Positions 1-7,864 of a DNA stretch of 51,578 nt are shown piece after piece. The notes beneath the pieces were generated by a model. It was not told where the DNA came from. It worked only from the letters and a program-made list of their open reading frames with translations, and made no database searches. The position numbers and the translations under genes are program-made. Each line of letters opens with the position of its first letter. Position 1 is the first letter of the stretch. The DNA is from Bacillota bacterium (lineage in GTDB: Bacteria; Bacillota; Clostridia; Lachnospirales; Lachnospiraceae): contig JAEYLX010000035.1 of assembly GCA_023407575.1 (NCBI GenBank), positions 1 to 51,578 of the forward strand. The letters are read 5' to 3'.

Positions 1-1
1 C

Positions 2-41
2 AAACCCTATATTAATCACATTACGGTGACATATAGGGTTT
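2..41. terminator. Stem-loop at left window edge
   Basis: An 11-base arm AAACCCTATAT pairs perfectly with ATATAGGGTTT across an 18-base loop, followed by TCTTAATT on the plus strand. This looks like a Rho-independent terminator for a gene to the left of the window. The short imperfect T-run keeps confidence moderate, and the gene it would serve is not visible. Confidence 0.5.
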
Positions 42-174
42 CTTAATTACTAAATTTCTTCTTTCTATTTATCCCAAAGACAATATATCATGAATGGAAT
101 ATAATGTAAACTCGGTAATAAGACGAAATATTATAGCAAATCAATATATATTGCACAAAAGAAATTACGTATAA

Positions 175-618
175 CCTGAATGGGGTTATACCTATTCAAG
201 CCCAATGCCAACTGCACCTATTAACAATATGCGTCGCGTGCTTCAATACGGCACATCGGTAATAGATCCAGATAAGGCCCTGATGGGTGTGGCTAACTAT
301 GCCTATGACTGGCCGTTGCCCTATGTGAAAGGAACGACCAGGGCACAATCTATGAGTAATCAAGAGGCAATCAGACGGGCAGCACAGTACAATGCAGTAA
401 TCTTATTTGACGAGTTAACCCAGTCTCCAAGTTACTTCTATACCAATGAAGAGGGAATACAGCATGTGGTATGGTTTGATGATGTAAGAAGTATGAATTC
501 AAAACTTCGCTTAATACCCGAGTTTGGGTTACGTGGTGGCGGTGTTTGGCAGATTATGAACTTCTTCCCCGGTCTCTGGATGGTAGCAGATAATATTTTT
601 ACAATTGAAAAGGTATAA
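175..618 (+). pseudogene. 5'-truncated GH18 (YaaH/SleL-like) spore peptidoglycan hydrolase remnant
   Basis: The translated segment beginning EWGYTYSSP and running through NYAYDWPLPYVKGTTRAQS to VWFDDVRSMNSKL and the FTIEKV end matches the C-terminal half of clostridial/bacillar GH18 spore-cortex hydrolases (family knowledge; they usually carry LysM domains and act in germination). The family resemblance starts at base 175, directly after an in-frame TAA at 172-174. The upstream DNA shows neither the GH18 catalytic DxxDxE strand nor LysM repeats. The first ATG (205) has no ribosome site. I infer that the 5' half has been lost and the fragment is not a working enzyme. An assembly error or a frameshift upstream would be the alternative, but no other frame upstream looks coding. 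Confidence 0.7.
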
Positions 619-640
619 ATAGGAGACTCCATCCTTTTTG

Positions 641-669
641 TTTACAAACTATAGGTCAAAGCTTATAAT
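641..669 (+). promoter_or_regulatory. Sigma-A promoter of lepB
   Basis: TTTACA and TATAAT are separated by exactly 17 bp, about 45 bp ahead of the signal peptidase start. A GGAG ribosome site lies at 703-706. Confidence 0.75.
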
Positions 670-713
670 TAATAAGTAAGTCTATTCTATAACATAAGAG
701 ATGGAGTAACTAT

Positions 714-1238
714 ATGTCAGAAAAGTTGTTGAAGGAAATAGTAAGTTGGGTAATTGTGGTAGTTCTAGCTTTTGGTTTAGCGCAGTTTATTACAAAGGTC
801 ATTGTTTTGAAAGTTGAGGTTCCATCTGGCTCCATGGAAAATACAATTATGATTGGTGACAGAGTGGTAGCATCACGACAGGCATATTTATTTCAGGATC
901 CAAAGCGAGGGGATATTGTCGTATTCCCTTTTCCAGATGATGAAAGTATAGATTATATTAAGAGAATTATTGGTTTGCCAGGCGAAACAATAGAAGGAAA
1001 AGATGGATTGGTTTATATTAATGGAGAAGCGTTAGAAGAAACTTATGTCATGGAAGAGTTAAGTAACGATTTCGGACCTTTTGAAATACCAGAGGATGGC
1101 TATTTCATGATGGGAGATAATAGAGGAGTTTCTGAAGATGCCAGGTATTGGACCAATAAATTCGTAGAGCGTGATAAGATTAAAGGAAAAGCATTGTTTA
1201 AATATCCTGACTTTACTTGGTTTAGAAAAATAAAATAG
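714..1238 (+). CDS. lepB: Signal peptidase I (type I leader peptidase)
   Basis: Membrane serine-lysine protease that removes signal peptides from Sec/Tat-exported proteins at the outer face of the membrane. The 174-residue length fits the short Gram-positive (SipS) type. One N-terminal membrane segment (about residues 9-31) precedes the catalytic PSGSM box with nucleophile Ser40. The general base is Lys83 in YIKRIIGLPGE, and the MGDNR box is at 133-137. The ATG is backed by GGAG seven bases upstream and by its own consensus promoter. It stands alone, followed by a long hairpin shared with convergent argH. All catalytic motifs are intact, so I expect a functional enzyme; other SipS paralogues usually exist elsewhere in such genomes. 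Confidence 0.95.
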   Translation: MSEKLLKEIVSWVIVVVLAFGLAQFITKVIVLKVEVPSGSMENTIMIGDRVVASRQAYLFQDPKRGDIVVFPFPDDESIDYIKRIIGLPGETIEGKDGLVYINGEALEETYVMEELSNDFGPFEIPEDGYFMMGDNRGVSEDARYWTNKFVERDKIKGKALFKYPDFTWFRKIK

Positions 1239-1290
1239 ATTGATTAATTGATTTTAAAAGTAGATATCATACAGTAGATTTTCAACAGGT

Positions 1291-1350
1291 AAAATATGCT
1301 TCGCTTGTGTTGGACAGTAAAACTGTTTACTCCAAGCGGAGCATATTTTA
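1291..1350. terminator. Long hairpin between convergent lepB and argH
   Basis: Arms 1291-1307 and 1333-1349 (AAAATATGCTTCGCTTG against its complement with one G-U pair) form a 17-bp stem, with a further AGTAAA/TTTACT stem inside. It lies between convergent genes, and its A/T-rich foot suits a bidirectional terminator. Confidence 0.75.
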
Positions 1351-1389
1351 TGGGGGGAAAAACCGAAAATCAGTTAATAATTAAGTTAA

Positions 1390-2769
1390 TTAAGCTTCTT
1401 TGCTTAGATAGTCCTCATTTATCTTAAGAACCTGTGTCATTGCGACTAAACCAGGTGCACCGATGGTGTTTCTACGATTTACGCAGGAGGAAAGACTAAT
1501 TGCATCATAAATATCCTTTTCAAAGATTGGGCTTATATTTTGATATTGCTCCAGCGACATATCACTAAGTGAAAGGTTTTCTGATATACAGAAAAGCACT
1601 AACTGTCCGATGATGGAATGGGCATCACGAAAGGGAACACCTTTATTAACTAAGTAGTCTGCGGCATCTGTTGCATTAGTAAACCCGCCCATAGCACTTT
1701 CTGCCATATTCTCTTTATGAAACTTCGTAGTAGCTATCATACCAGTAAATAATGCAAGGCAGCCTTTTACGGTATCAATTGCATCAAAAGTGAATTCCTT
1801 ATCCTCCTGCATATCTTTATTATAAGCCAGAGGAAGACCTTTCATTACCGTTAATAAAGAAACTAAAGATCCATAAACACGGCCTGTTTTACCTCTAACC
1901 AGCTCTGCGATATCAGGGTTTTTCTTTTGTGGCATGATGCTGGAACCAGTGGAATAAGCATCATCCAGTTCCACAAAGCGGTATTCATTGCTGTTCCAAA
2001 GAATGATTTCCTCACTAAAACGGCTTAAATGCATCATTATCGTTGAAAGAGCACTAAGTAATTCTATAAGATAGTCACGATCTGATACGCTATCCATACT
2101 ATTTAGAGTCGGCCCATCAAAAGATAGTAACTGAGCAGTATAATCTCGATCCAAGGGGTAGGTGGTTCCTGCTAGAGCGCCACTTCCCAAAGGAGATAGA
2201 TTTAATCTTTTTTCAATATCATGTAATCTGGAGCGATCTCTCTTAAACATTTCAAAATATGCTCCAATATGATGAGAAAGAGTTACAGGCTGCGCCTTTT
2301 GTAAATGAGTAAAGCCAGGCATATAGGTATCGAGATTTGATTTCATGATTTCATGCAAAGTTAATAGTAAAGATTTGAGTAGCTCGTCAATTTCATTGAT
2401 TTCCTGTCTGGTATAAAGTTTCATATCAAGAGCTACCTGATCGTTACGACTTCTTCCGGTATGAAGTTTTTTACCTGCATCACCAATTCGATTAATTAGG
2501 TGAGACTCGACAAAGCTATGAATATCTTCATAAGTAGAATCTATTTCAAGAATATTATGACTGATATCCTCCAGGATACCATTTAACCCTTGTTTAATTA
2601 AGTCACATTCTTCAGAAGAAATGATACCCTGCTTTGCCAACATAGTAACATGAGCAATACTTCCTTGAATATCTTGTTGATAGAACTTTTGATCAAAGGA
2701 GATGGAGGCATTAAAATTATGCACTAACTGATTGGTTTCCTTTGTAAAACGTCCTCCCCATAATTTCAT
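1390..2769 (-). CDS. argH: Argininosuccinate lyase
   Basis: Catalyses the last step of arginine synthesis, splitting argininosuccinate into arginine and fumarate; cytosolic homotetramer of the fumarase/aspartase superfamily. The protein begins MKLWGGRF, as the family does. It holds the HTGRSRNDQ box (about residues 103-111), the catalytic-histidine region THLQKAQP (about 154-161) and the superfamily signature GSSIMPQKKNPD (about 275-286). The start is placed at 2769 because GAGGTG lies six bases upstream; an ATG eight codons earlier has no ribosome site. The length of 459 residues is normal. No argG or other arg gene is adjacent, so argH stands alone here. Confidence 0.95.
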   Translation of the reverse strand: MKLWGGRFTKETNQLVHNFNASISFDQKFYQQDIQGSIAHVTMLAKQGIISSEECDLIKQGLNGILEDISHNILEIDSTYEDIHSFVESHLINRIGDAGKKLHTGRSRNDQVALDMKLYTRQEINEIDELLKSLLLTLHEIMKSNLDTYMPGFTHLQKAQPVTLSHHIGAYFEMFKRDRSRLHDIEKRLNLSPLGSGALAGTTYPLDRDYTAQLLSFDGPTLNSMDSVSDRDYLIELLSALSTIMMHLSRFSEEIILWNSNEYRFVELDDAYSTGSSIMPQKKNPDIAELVRGKTGRVYGSLVSLLTVMKGLPLAYNKDMQEDKEFTFDAIDTVKGCLALFTGMIATTKFHKENMAESAMGGFTNATDAADYLVNKGVPFRDAHSIIGQLVLFCISENLSLSDMSLEQYQNISPIFEKDIYDAISLSSCVNRRNTIGAPGLVAMTQVLKINEDYLSKEA

Positions 2770-3114
2770 CTGTAGCACCTCGTTTCTATTCATGTAAGTT
2801 ATACTTTACTAGTAGTTTATATGTAATTATTGCTTGAGTTTCAGTGTAAGTATATACAGTCAGTAACTGGATGGGTTAATTATAATTATAACAGTGAAAT
2901 ATCTTATAACTTATCTATTTCACAAATTATGATTTTATAAATATATTTATCTATTGTATCTTATAATTTAAAAATATTCAAGAAGTATTTATATTTATTC
3001 ATTTTAAAAGCGTGAAATCTGGTAAAAGCTAAGAAAAAGTAAAAAATGAAACCGAATAATAAAGAAATATTAGTCTTTTAAGAACATATCTAGTGTAATG
3101 GTCTTATAAGCTAT
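2770..3114. other. AT-rich intergenic region upstream of argH
   Basis: This holds the argH ribosome site and presumably its promoter on the minus strand. I see no ORF with a ribosome site and no strong palindrome or riboswitch-like fold in the rest. Confidence 0.5.
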
Positions 3115-3175
3115 AAAAAAAAGAGCAGAAAGTAATATCTGATATACATGTATACAGATGTTACATCTTGCTCTT
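3115..3175 (-). terminator. Terminator of the M32 carboxypeptidase gene
   Basis: AAGAGCA at 3121-3127 pairs with TGCTCTT at 3169-3175, with additional GTAA and ATCTG pairing inside. Read on the minus strand the stem ends in a run of T (complement of the A-run at 3115-3122), as expected about 100 bp after the stop codon. Confidence 0.75.
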
Positions 3176-3280
3176 CTTATAGTTAGATTAAGTAAATTAA
3201 TACACTATCTGCGGCCTTTTGCTGTGTTCAAATGAAAGGAATACATGTGGTGTGTGTACATTTACAAAGTTACTTCAATT

Positions 3281-4786
3281 TTATAGTTGATATAAAGTTG
3301 TATATTTTTCTTTAAGATACGCCACAAAATAATCTGCATTAAATTTCTCGCCACAAACAGACATTAATATCTCATTAGTATTTTTTACGGCTCCCAGTTT
3401 GTGGATATGCTCACCTAGATAGTCACGGATTGGTAAAAGATTACCCTCACGTAGGTACTCATCAAGAGGCATTTTTTCCTTCATACAAGCATGAATTTGG
3501 CTCGCAACCGCACTACCTATTGCGTAAGATGGGAAATATCCAAATTCACCCCAAGACCAGTGGGTATCCTGAAGAACGCCTTCGGAATCAGTGGACGGTG
3601 TAATACCCATGTATTCCTGATATTTTTGGTTCCATACAGTTGGAAGTTCTTCCACAGTTACTTCATCAGCAAAAATCATTTTTTCTACTTCATAACGAAT
3701 AATAATATGAAGGCAATAGCTTAATTCATCTGCTTCAGTTCGAATTAAGCTTGGCTGTGCTTTATTAATTCCTCTGATAAACTGATCTATGGAGACGTTA
3801 CTTAAATTTTCAGGGTAGGTAGCAACCAATTTATCGTAAATAGGGGTCCAAAATTCTTTGCTGCGACCGATAATGTTCTCATAGAATCTGGACTGTGATT
3901 CGTGCATACCCATGGAAGCACCACCGCCTACTAAGGTTTGAGTGATGGAATTATCAATGTTCATTTCATAAATGGCATGACCACTTTCATGAATCATTGA
4001 GAACATAGCACTTTCTAAATTATCCTCGATGTAACGGCTTGTGATACGTACGTCATGATTGTGAAGATTGGTGGTAAAGGGATGTGCACTTTCTGCTATT
4101 ACACCACGATTAAAGTCAAAACCAACATATCCGGCAAGGTATTTACAGAATTCCCGTTGCTTATCAACATTATAAGAAAGATAATTATAACCCTTGTCAA
4201 CGGAGTCAGCAATTTTTGATACTTCCTTGAGCAATGGAACTATCTCTTTCTTTACTTTGTCAAAGAACTCATCGAGCTCTTCAATCAAAAAGCACTCATC
4301 AAAATCTCCAAGAAGAACTTCATAGGGTTTTTTATCATCCTTTAAACGATATTTTGCAAATTTTTTCTTATACTCTATAATCTGTTTTAAATAAGGGGCA
4401 AAGTCTTCATAACGATTGTCTTTTTTTGCTTTGGACCATTTTCTACTGGAAATAGAGGTCAATTCATTGAATGCACGGTATTCCTCTGGAGGAATACTCT
4501 CTAGTTGATCGTAGGTTTTCGCAAGTTCTCTAACAATAGCTTTTTCAGTTTCTGTTAGTTCCTTTTGTTCTTTTTCCTCTTGAAGTTTTTTCAGTAGTTT
4601 TCTTACGTCATCATTAATAAGGCTCTTCATATACTCATCAGATAGTACACCAATAACCTTAGAGGTGTATTCAGCAGCTTCAAAGGGAGCGCTGGTTTGG
4701 TCATCCCACTCAAATAAGGTACGTGCGGATTGAAACGCCATGGTTTTTTCCAGATAAGGTTGTAATTTTTCAAATGTTTTACTCAT
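3281..4786 (-). CDS. M32 family metallocarboxypeptidase (carboxypeptidase Taq type)
   Basis: Zinc- or cobalt-dependent carboxypeptidase releasing C-terminal amino acids from peptides in the cytosol. All M32 family motifs are readable in order: HPFT (about 235-238), DVRIT (about 245-249), the metal-binding HESGH (about 266-270), HESQSR, IRTEAD and the C-terminal GVLQDTHW. The 501-residue length is typical. The start is set at MSKTFEKL because GGAAGGAGA lies just upstream; a Met five codons earlier overlaps that ribosome site. The gene is monocistronic, ends at the hairpin at 3115-3175, and is divergent from enolase. No signal peptide is visible. Confidence 0.93.
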   Translation of the reverse strand: MSKTFEKLQPYLEKTMAFQSARTLFEWDDQTSAPFEAAEYTSKVIGVLSDEYMKSLINDDVRKLLKKLQEEKEQKELTETEKAIVRELAKTYDQLESIPPEEYRAFNELTSISSRKWSKAKKDNRYEDFAPYLKQIIEYKKKFAKYRLKDDKKPYEVLLGDFDECFLIEELDEFFDKVKKEIVPLLKEVSKIADSVDKGYNYLSYNVDKQREFCKYLAGYVGFDFNRGVIAESAHPFTTNLHNHDVRITSRYIEDNLESAMFSMIHESGHAIYEMNIDNSITQTLVGGGASMGMHESQSRFYENIIGRSKEFWTPIYDKLVATYPENLSNVSIDQFIRGINKAQPSLIRTEADELSYCLHIIIRYEVEKMIFADEVTVEELPTVWNQKYQEYMGITPSTDSEGVLQDTHWSWGEFGYFPSYAIGSAVASQIHACMKEKMPLDEYLREGNLLPIRDYLGEHIHKLGAVKNTNEILMSVCGEKFNADYFVAYLKEKYTTLYQL

Positions 4787-5314
4787 AAGTTCTCCTTCCA
4801 TTTCTATTATATCGATTATTGCAAAGCTTAAACAAAGATATTTTGGAAAGCTTTACCTAATTCATAACAAGTGAAACGACATGGTGTTTCCTCTTGTTTC
4901 TTTCAAACATAGTATAACAATATTCTAATCAGTTAGCAATTTAATCTATTTATATATTTGAAGTTATGCAAAAAATGTGTATTTAAAAGCAAGCTTTTTT
5001 TCAGATGATTTCTAATTATTTTAGGACTAAACTGTTACGGAATATTGTATTAATTCAATAAAAATTCAGATTACTATTGATTGAAATCGAAATATTAGAT
5101 AAAATAGGTGTATCCTACCATATTCTACTGCATCTTACAAATTTTATAAATTAAAATTGGATGCAAAATGGTAGGATAGATAGAAGATGTAGTAATTTTA
5201 TCCGCATAGGTTCCAGATAGAAGAGTATAATATATATGATATTTGTCATCTTTTTGGACGATTGCGTTTAGTTTGATCAAACATAATTTATTTAATGAAA
5301 GGAAAGAATTTATT
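4787..5314. other. Divergent intergenic region between M32 peptidase and enolase
   Basis: It contains the peptidase upstream region (a possible minus-strand -10 TATACT near 4912-4917), a large interrupted palindrome listed separately, and the enolase leader. A TATAAT lies at 5226-5231 but its -35 is poor. The enolase ribosome site AAAGGAAAG is at 5298-5306. No further coding sequence is supported. Confidence 0.5.
5111..5178. repeat. Interrupted palindrome upstream of enolase
   Basis: TATCCTACCAT at 5111-5121 is perfectly complementary to ATGGTAGGATA at 5168-5178. An inner GCATC/GATGC pair sits at 5130-5134 and 5160-5164, and the loop is AT-rich. There is no T-run, so it is not an ordinary terminator. 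A structured leader element, an operator pair or a degenerate small mobile element are possible; I cannot decide between them. Confidence 0.6.
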
Positions 5315-6622
5315 ATGAAAAATTTAGTAATTGAAAAAGTGATAGGAAGAGAAATTCTAGATTCCAGAGGCAATCCTACAGTTGAGGCAGAGGTTTTTCT
5401 TGCAGATGGTAGCATGGGACGAGCAGCAGTTCCTTCTGGTGCATCAACTGGAGCATTTGAAGCAGTCGAACTTCGTGACGGTGATAAGAACAGATACCTG
5501 GGAACAGGTGTTAGAAAAGCGGTAGATAACGTTAATCAATTGATCGCAAAAGAAATCGTTGGTATGGAAGCAACACAGCAGACAGAAATTGATGCTAAGA
5601 TGCTTGCTCTTGATGGTACTGATAATAAAGGTAAACTTGGAGCGAACGCAATCTTAAGTGTTTCTTTAGCAGTAGCTAAGGCAGCAGCAGCTTCCTTAAA
5701 ACAGCCACTTTATCGTTATCTGGGTGGTGTAAATGCGAAAACTCTTCCAGTGCCAATGATGAATATTATCAATGGTGGAAAGCACGCAGATTCCAGTCTA
5801 AATATTCAGGAATTCATGATTATGCCAGTTGGCGCAACCAGCTTTTCTGAAGCTTTAGAGCATAGTACAACTGTTTTCCATACACTTAAGAAACTATTGA
5901 AGAACGATGGTTTTGTAACAGCTGTTGGTGACGAAGGTGGTTTTGCACCTAAGTTTAACAGTGATACACAGGCTCTTGATTATATTGTAAAAGCAATTGA
6001 AGCAGCTGGATATCTTCCAGGTGAAGACTTCTATATTGCAATTGATGCTGCTGCTACAGAAATGTATGATGAAGCAAAGAAGGCTGGCAGAGAAGGTGAT
6101 TACCTGTTCTGGAAATCCGGTGAATATAAGACAGTTGAGCAAATGGTTGATTTCTGGGAAGAAGTTTGCAATAAATACCCTGTCATTTCCTTAGAAGATG
6201 GTTTGTCAGAAGAGGATTGGAAGGGCTGGAAACTGTTAACAGAACGTTTAGGCAATAAGATTCAGCTCGTGGGCGATGATCTTTTTGTTACTAATACAAC
6301 TCGTGTGAAAGAAGGTATTAAGCAAGGTATTTCTAACTCTGTATTAATTAAGTTTAATCAGATTGGTTCCCTAACAGAGACATTAGATGCAATCGAGATG
6401 GCTAAGAATAATCGATGGACAGCAGTAGTTTCTCATCGTTCTGGTGAAACAGAGGATGTTACTCTTGCTGATATCGCAGTAGCAACCAATGCTGGACAGA
6501 TTAAAACAGGTGCACCTTCCAGAACAGATCGTGTTGCAAAATACAACCAGTTACTTCGTATAGAACAAGAACTTGGATGTAATGCAAGATATCTTGGAAA
6601 AGATGCTTTTAAGGTGTTCTAA
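5315..6622 (+). CDS. eno: Enolase (phosphopyruvate hydratase)
   Basis: Converts 2-phosphoglycerate to phosphoenolpyruvate in glycolysis; Mg2+-dependent cytosolic enzyme. From MKNLVIEKVIGREILDSRGNP the 435-residue protein shows the substrate loop SGASTGAFEA (42-50), GDEGGF with Glu207, metal ligands Asp244, Glu294 and Asp321, catalytic Lys346 in the signature LIKFNQIGSLTET, and the SHRSGETED loop (373-381). I place the start at the ATG preceded by AAAGGAAAG; reading further upstream adds 24 unrelated residues. It is monocistronic, ended by a strong hairpin, with an interrupted palindrome in its leader region. Confidence 0.97.
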   Translation: MKNLVIEKVIGREILDSRGNPTVEAEVFLADGSMGRAAVPSGASTGAFEAVELRDGDKNRYLGTGVRKAVDNVNQLIAKEIVGMEATQQTEIDAKMLALDGTDNKGKLGANAILSVSLAVAKAAAASLKQPLYRYLGGVNAKTLPVPMMNIINGGKHADSSLNIQEFMIMPVGATSFSEALEHSTTVFHTLKKLLKNDGFVTAVGDEGGFAPKFNSDTQALDYIVKAIEAAGYLPGEDFYIAIDAAATEMYDEAKKAGREGDYLFWKSGEYKTVEQMVDFWEEVCNKYPVISLEDGLSEEDWKGWKLLTERLGNKIQLVGDDLFVTNTTRVKEGIKQGISNSVLIKFNQIGSLTETLDAIEMAKNNRWTAVVSHRSGETEDVTLADIAVATNAGQIKTGAPSRTDRVAKYNQLLRIEQELGCNARYLGKDAFKVF

Positions 6623-6682
6623 TTATATAATTTAGATATCAAGAGACTATGGGTAAGTATAATCATCTGGACTTGCCTTACT

Positions 6683-6719
6683 AAAAAAGGATTGCCAATT
6701 ATATTGGCAATCCTTTTTT
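6683..6719. terminator. Bidirectional terminator between eno and MBL gene
   Basis: AAAAAAGGATTGCCAAT pairs with its complement ending in CCTTTTTT across a TATA-type loop. The A-run and T-run on the two flanks let it serve both convergent genes. Confidence 0.9.
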
Positions 6720-6774
6720 GACAGTATGCGCCTGCTGAATATATACACCTATCGTCTTTGCTATAACAACCTAA

Positions 6775-7362
6775 TTATTCTACGTTATATGGATCAGCGT
6801 GGCTGGGGTAGATAAGCTTGGGTTGATACTGCAAGAGCATGTCCCAACTATCTTCAATAACAAAGTCGTTATAAGCCTCCTTTAAATAGAAGGAAGGGAG
6901 GTCACCAGTAAAGGCACATTCATTAGGCAGTACAAGGCTGACACTATCATCGCTATGGCCAGGTGTAGTAATTAATTCTCCATGGATTCCGATTTCTTCA
7001 AAGAAACGGGAACTACTATCATCGGTTAAAATAAGAGCCTGGGTCGGTATGATATCTTTGTAGTTGGCTTTCCAATTCTTTTTGTAAAAAAGGTTCAACT
7101 TGTTCATATAGGGGTATTGTTCTTCGTGAATGACTAGGGTAATACCTAAATCGCAAAGGTTTTGTGTAAGTCCTGCATGGTCAGGATGAAAATGAGTTAT
7201 TAGTAGATAATTGATTTCATTTATTTGAATTGACTGCTGGTTTAATAACTGTAGTAAATTAGAAAATGTGTCTGGCAAACCAGTGTCTATCATTAACCAA
7301 CCTTTGTCTAAGGGCAATAGATAGCAGTTTGTGTGATTATTTGTTACTTGAAGAACTCTCAT
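6775..7362 (-). CDS. MBL-fold metallohydrolase
   Basis: A 195-residue metallo-beta-lactamase-fold hydrolase with the dinuclear metal motif THFHPDH (His57, His59, Asp61, His62). Further metal histidines are in TPGHSDDS and near the end in YPSHADPY, and Asp is in FTGDLPS. The family covers glyoxalase II, RNases, lactonases and many unassigned hydrolases; the sequence alone does not identify the substrate. There is no signal peptide, so it should be cytosolic. The ATG has GAGGTG six bases upstream. It is convergent with enolase and shares its terminator. Confidence 0.85.
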   Translation of the reverse strand: MRVLQVTNNHTNCYLLPLDKGWLMIDTGLPDTFSNLLQLLNQQSIQINEINYLLITHFHPDHAGLTQNLCDLGITLVIHEEQYPYMNKLNLFYKKNWKANYKDIIPTQALILTDDSSSRFFEEIGIHGELITTPGHSDDSVSLVLPNECAFTGDLPSFYLKEAYNDFVIEDSWDMLLQYQPKLIYPSHADPYNVE

Positions 7363-7480
7363 TGTTACACCTCATTTATACAAAGAAAATCATATATCGT
7401 GTAAGATACATTTATCTTTAAATATATTTAATATAGTTTTATGTTTACTTAATAACCGGTTAGATATTAGTGATTGATGT

Positions 7481-7509
7481 ATAAAAAGCTGTACCCCAAG
7501 GTACAGCTT
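7481..7509 (-). terminator. Terminator of the small gene at 7525-7728
   Basis: AAGCTGTACC and GGTACAGCTT form a perfect 10-bp stem with a CCAA loop. On the minus strand the stem is followed by TTTTTAT, fifteen bases after the stop codon. Confidence 0.85.
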
Positions 7510-7524
7510 AAAATGCTATTTTTA

Positions 7525-7728
7525 TCATTCGTGCTTTAGCTCGAAGGGAGCATCTGTTTTACACCGGTAGGCTTTAATAATATTCCCGGTAACTTTGCGA
7601 AAAACCTTCTCTACGTTTAAGTCGGGGTCCCATACATATGGCATTCTATCATACATAGAATTACGGTCCCACATACTATCATCATATGGAGTAACCGGGG
7701 TTTTATTATTATCAGAGTTAGGATTCAC
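7525..7728 (-). CDS. Small uncharacterised protein, 67 residues
   Basis: I do not recognise this protein. It is polar, with an Asn/Asp/Pro-rich N-terminus, a Trp/Tyr-rich middle (DDSMWDRNSMYDRMPYVW) and a basic C-terminal third. There is no signal peptide, membrane segment or Cys pair. It is supported as a gene by a GAGGTG nine bases before the ATG and by a clean terminator just after the stop. It lies between the MBL hydrolase and the P-type ATPase, all on the minus strand, but separated from both by over 130 bp, so it probably forms its own unit. Confidence 0.7.
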   Translation of the reverse strand: MNPNSDNNKTPVTPYDDSMWDRNSMYDRMPYVWDPDLNVEKVFRKVTGNIIKAYRCKTDAPFELKHE

Positions 7729-7864
7729 ACCAGCACCTCACAAATAAGATTAATAACCTTATAGGTATTCCAATATGGTTATTGCTATCTCTAACTATAT
7801 AACGAATCAATACAGATTTCAAGTAGCACTAATTCTCTAGACTAAAAATATTTTATTACTTCAG

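Noticed and set aside
5243..5314. 24-residue N-terminal extension of enolase
   Set aside because: Family proteins start at the MKNLVIEK-equivalent position, which has its own SD.
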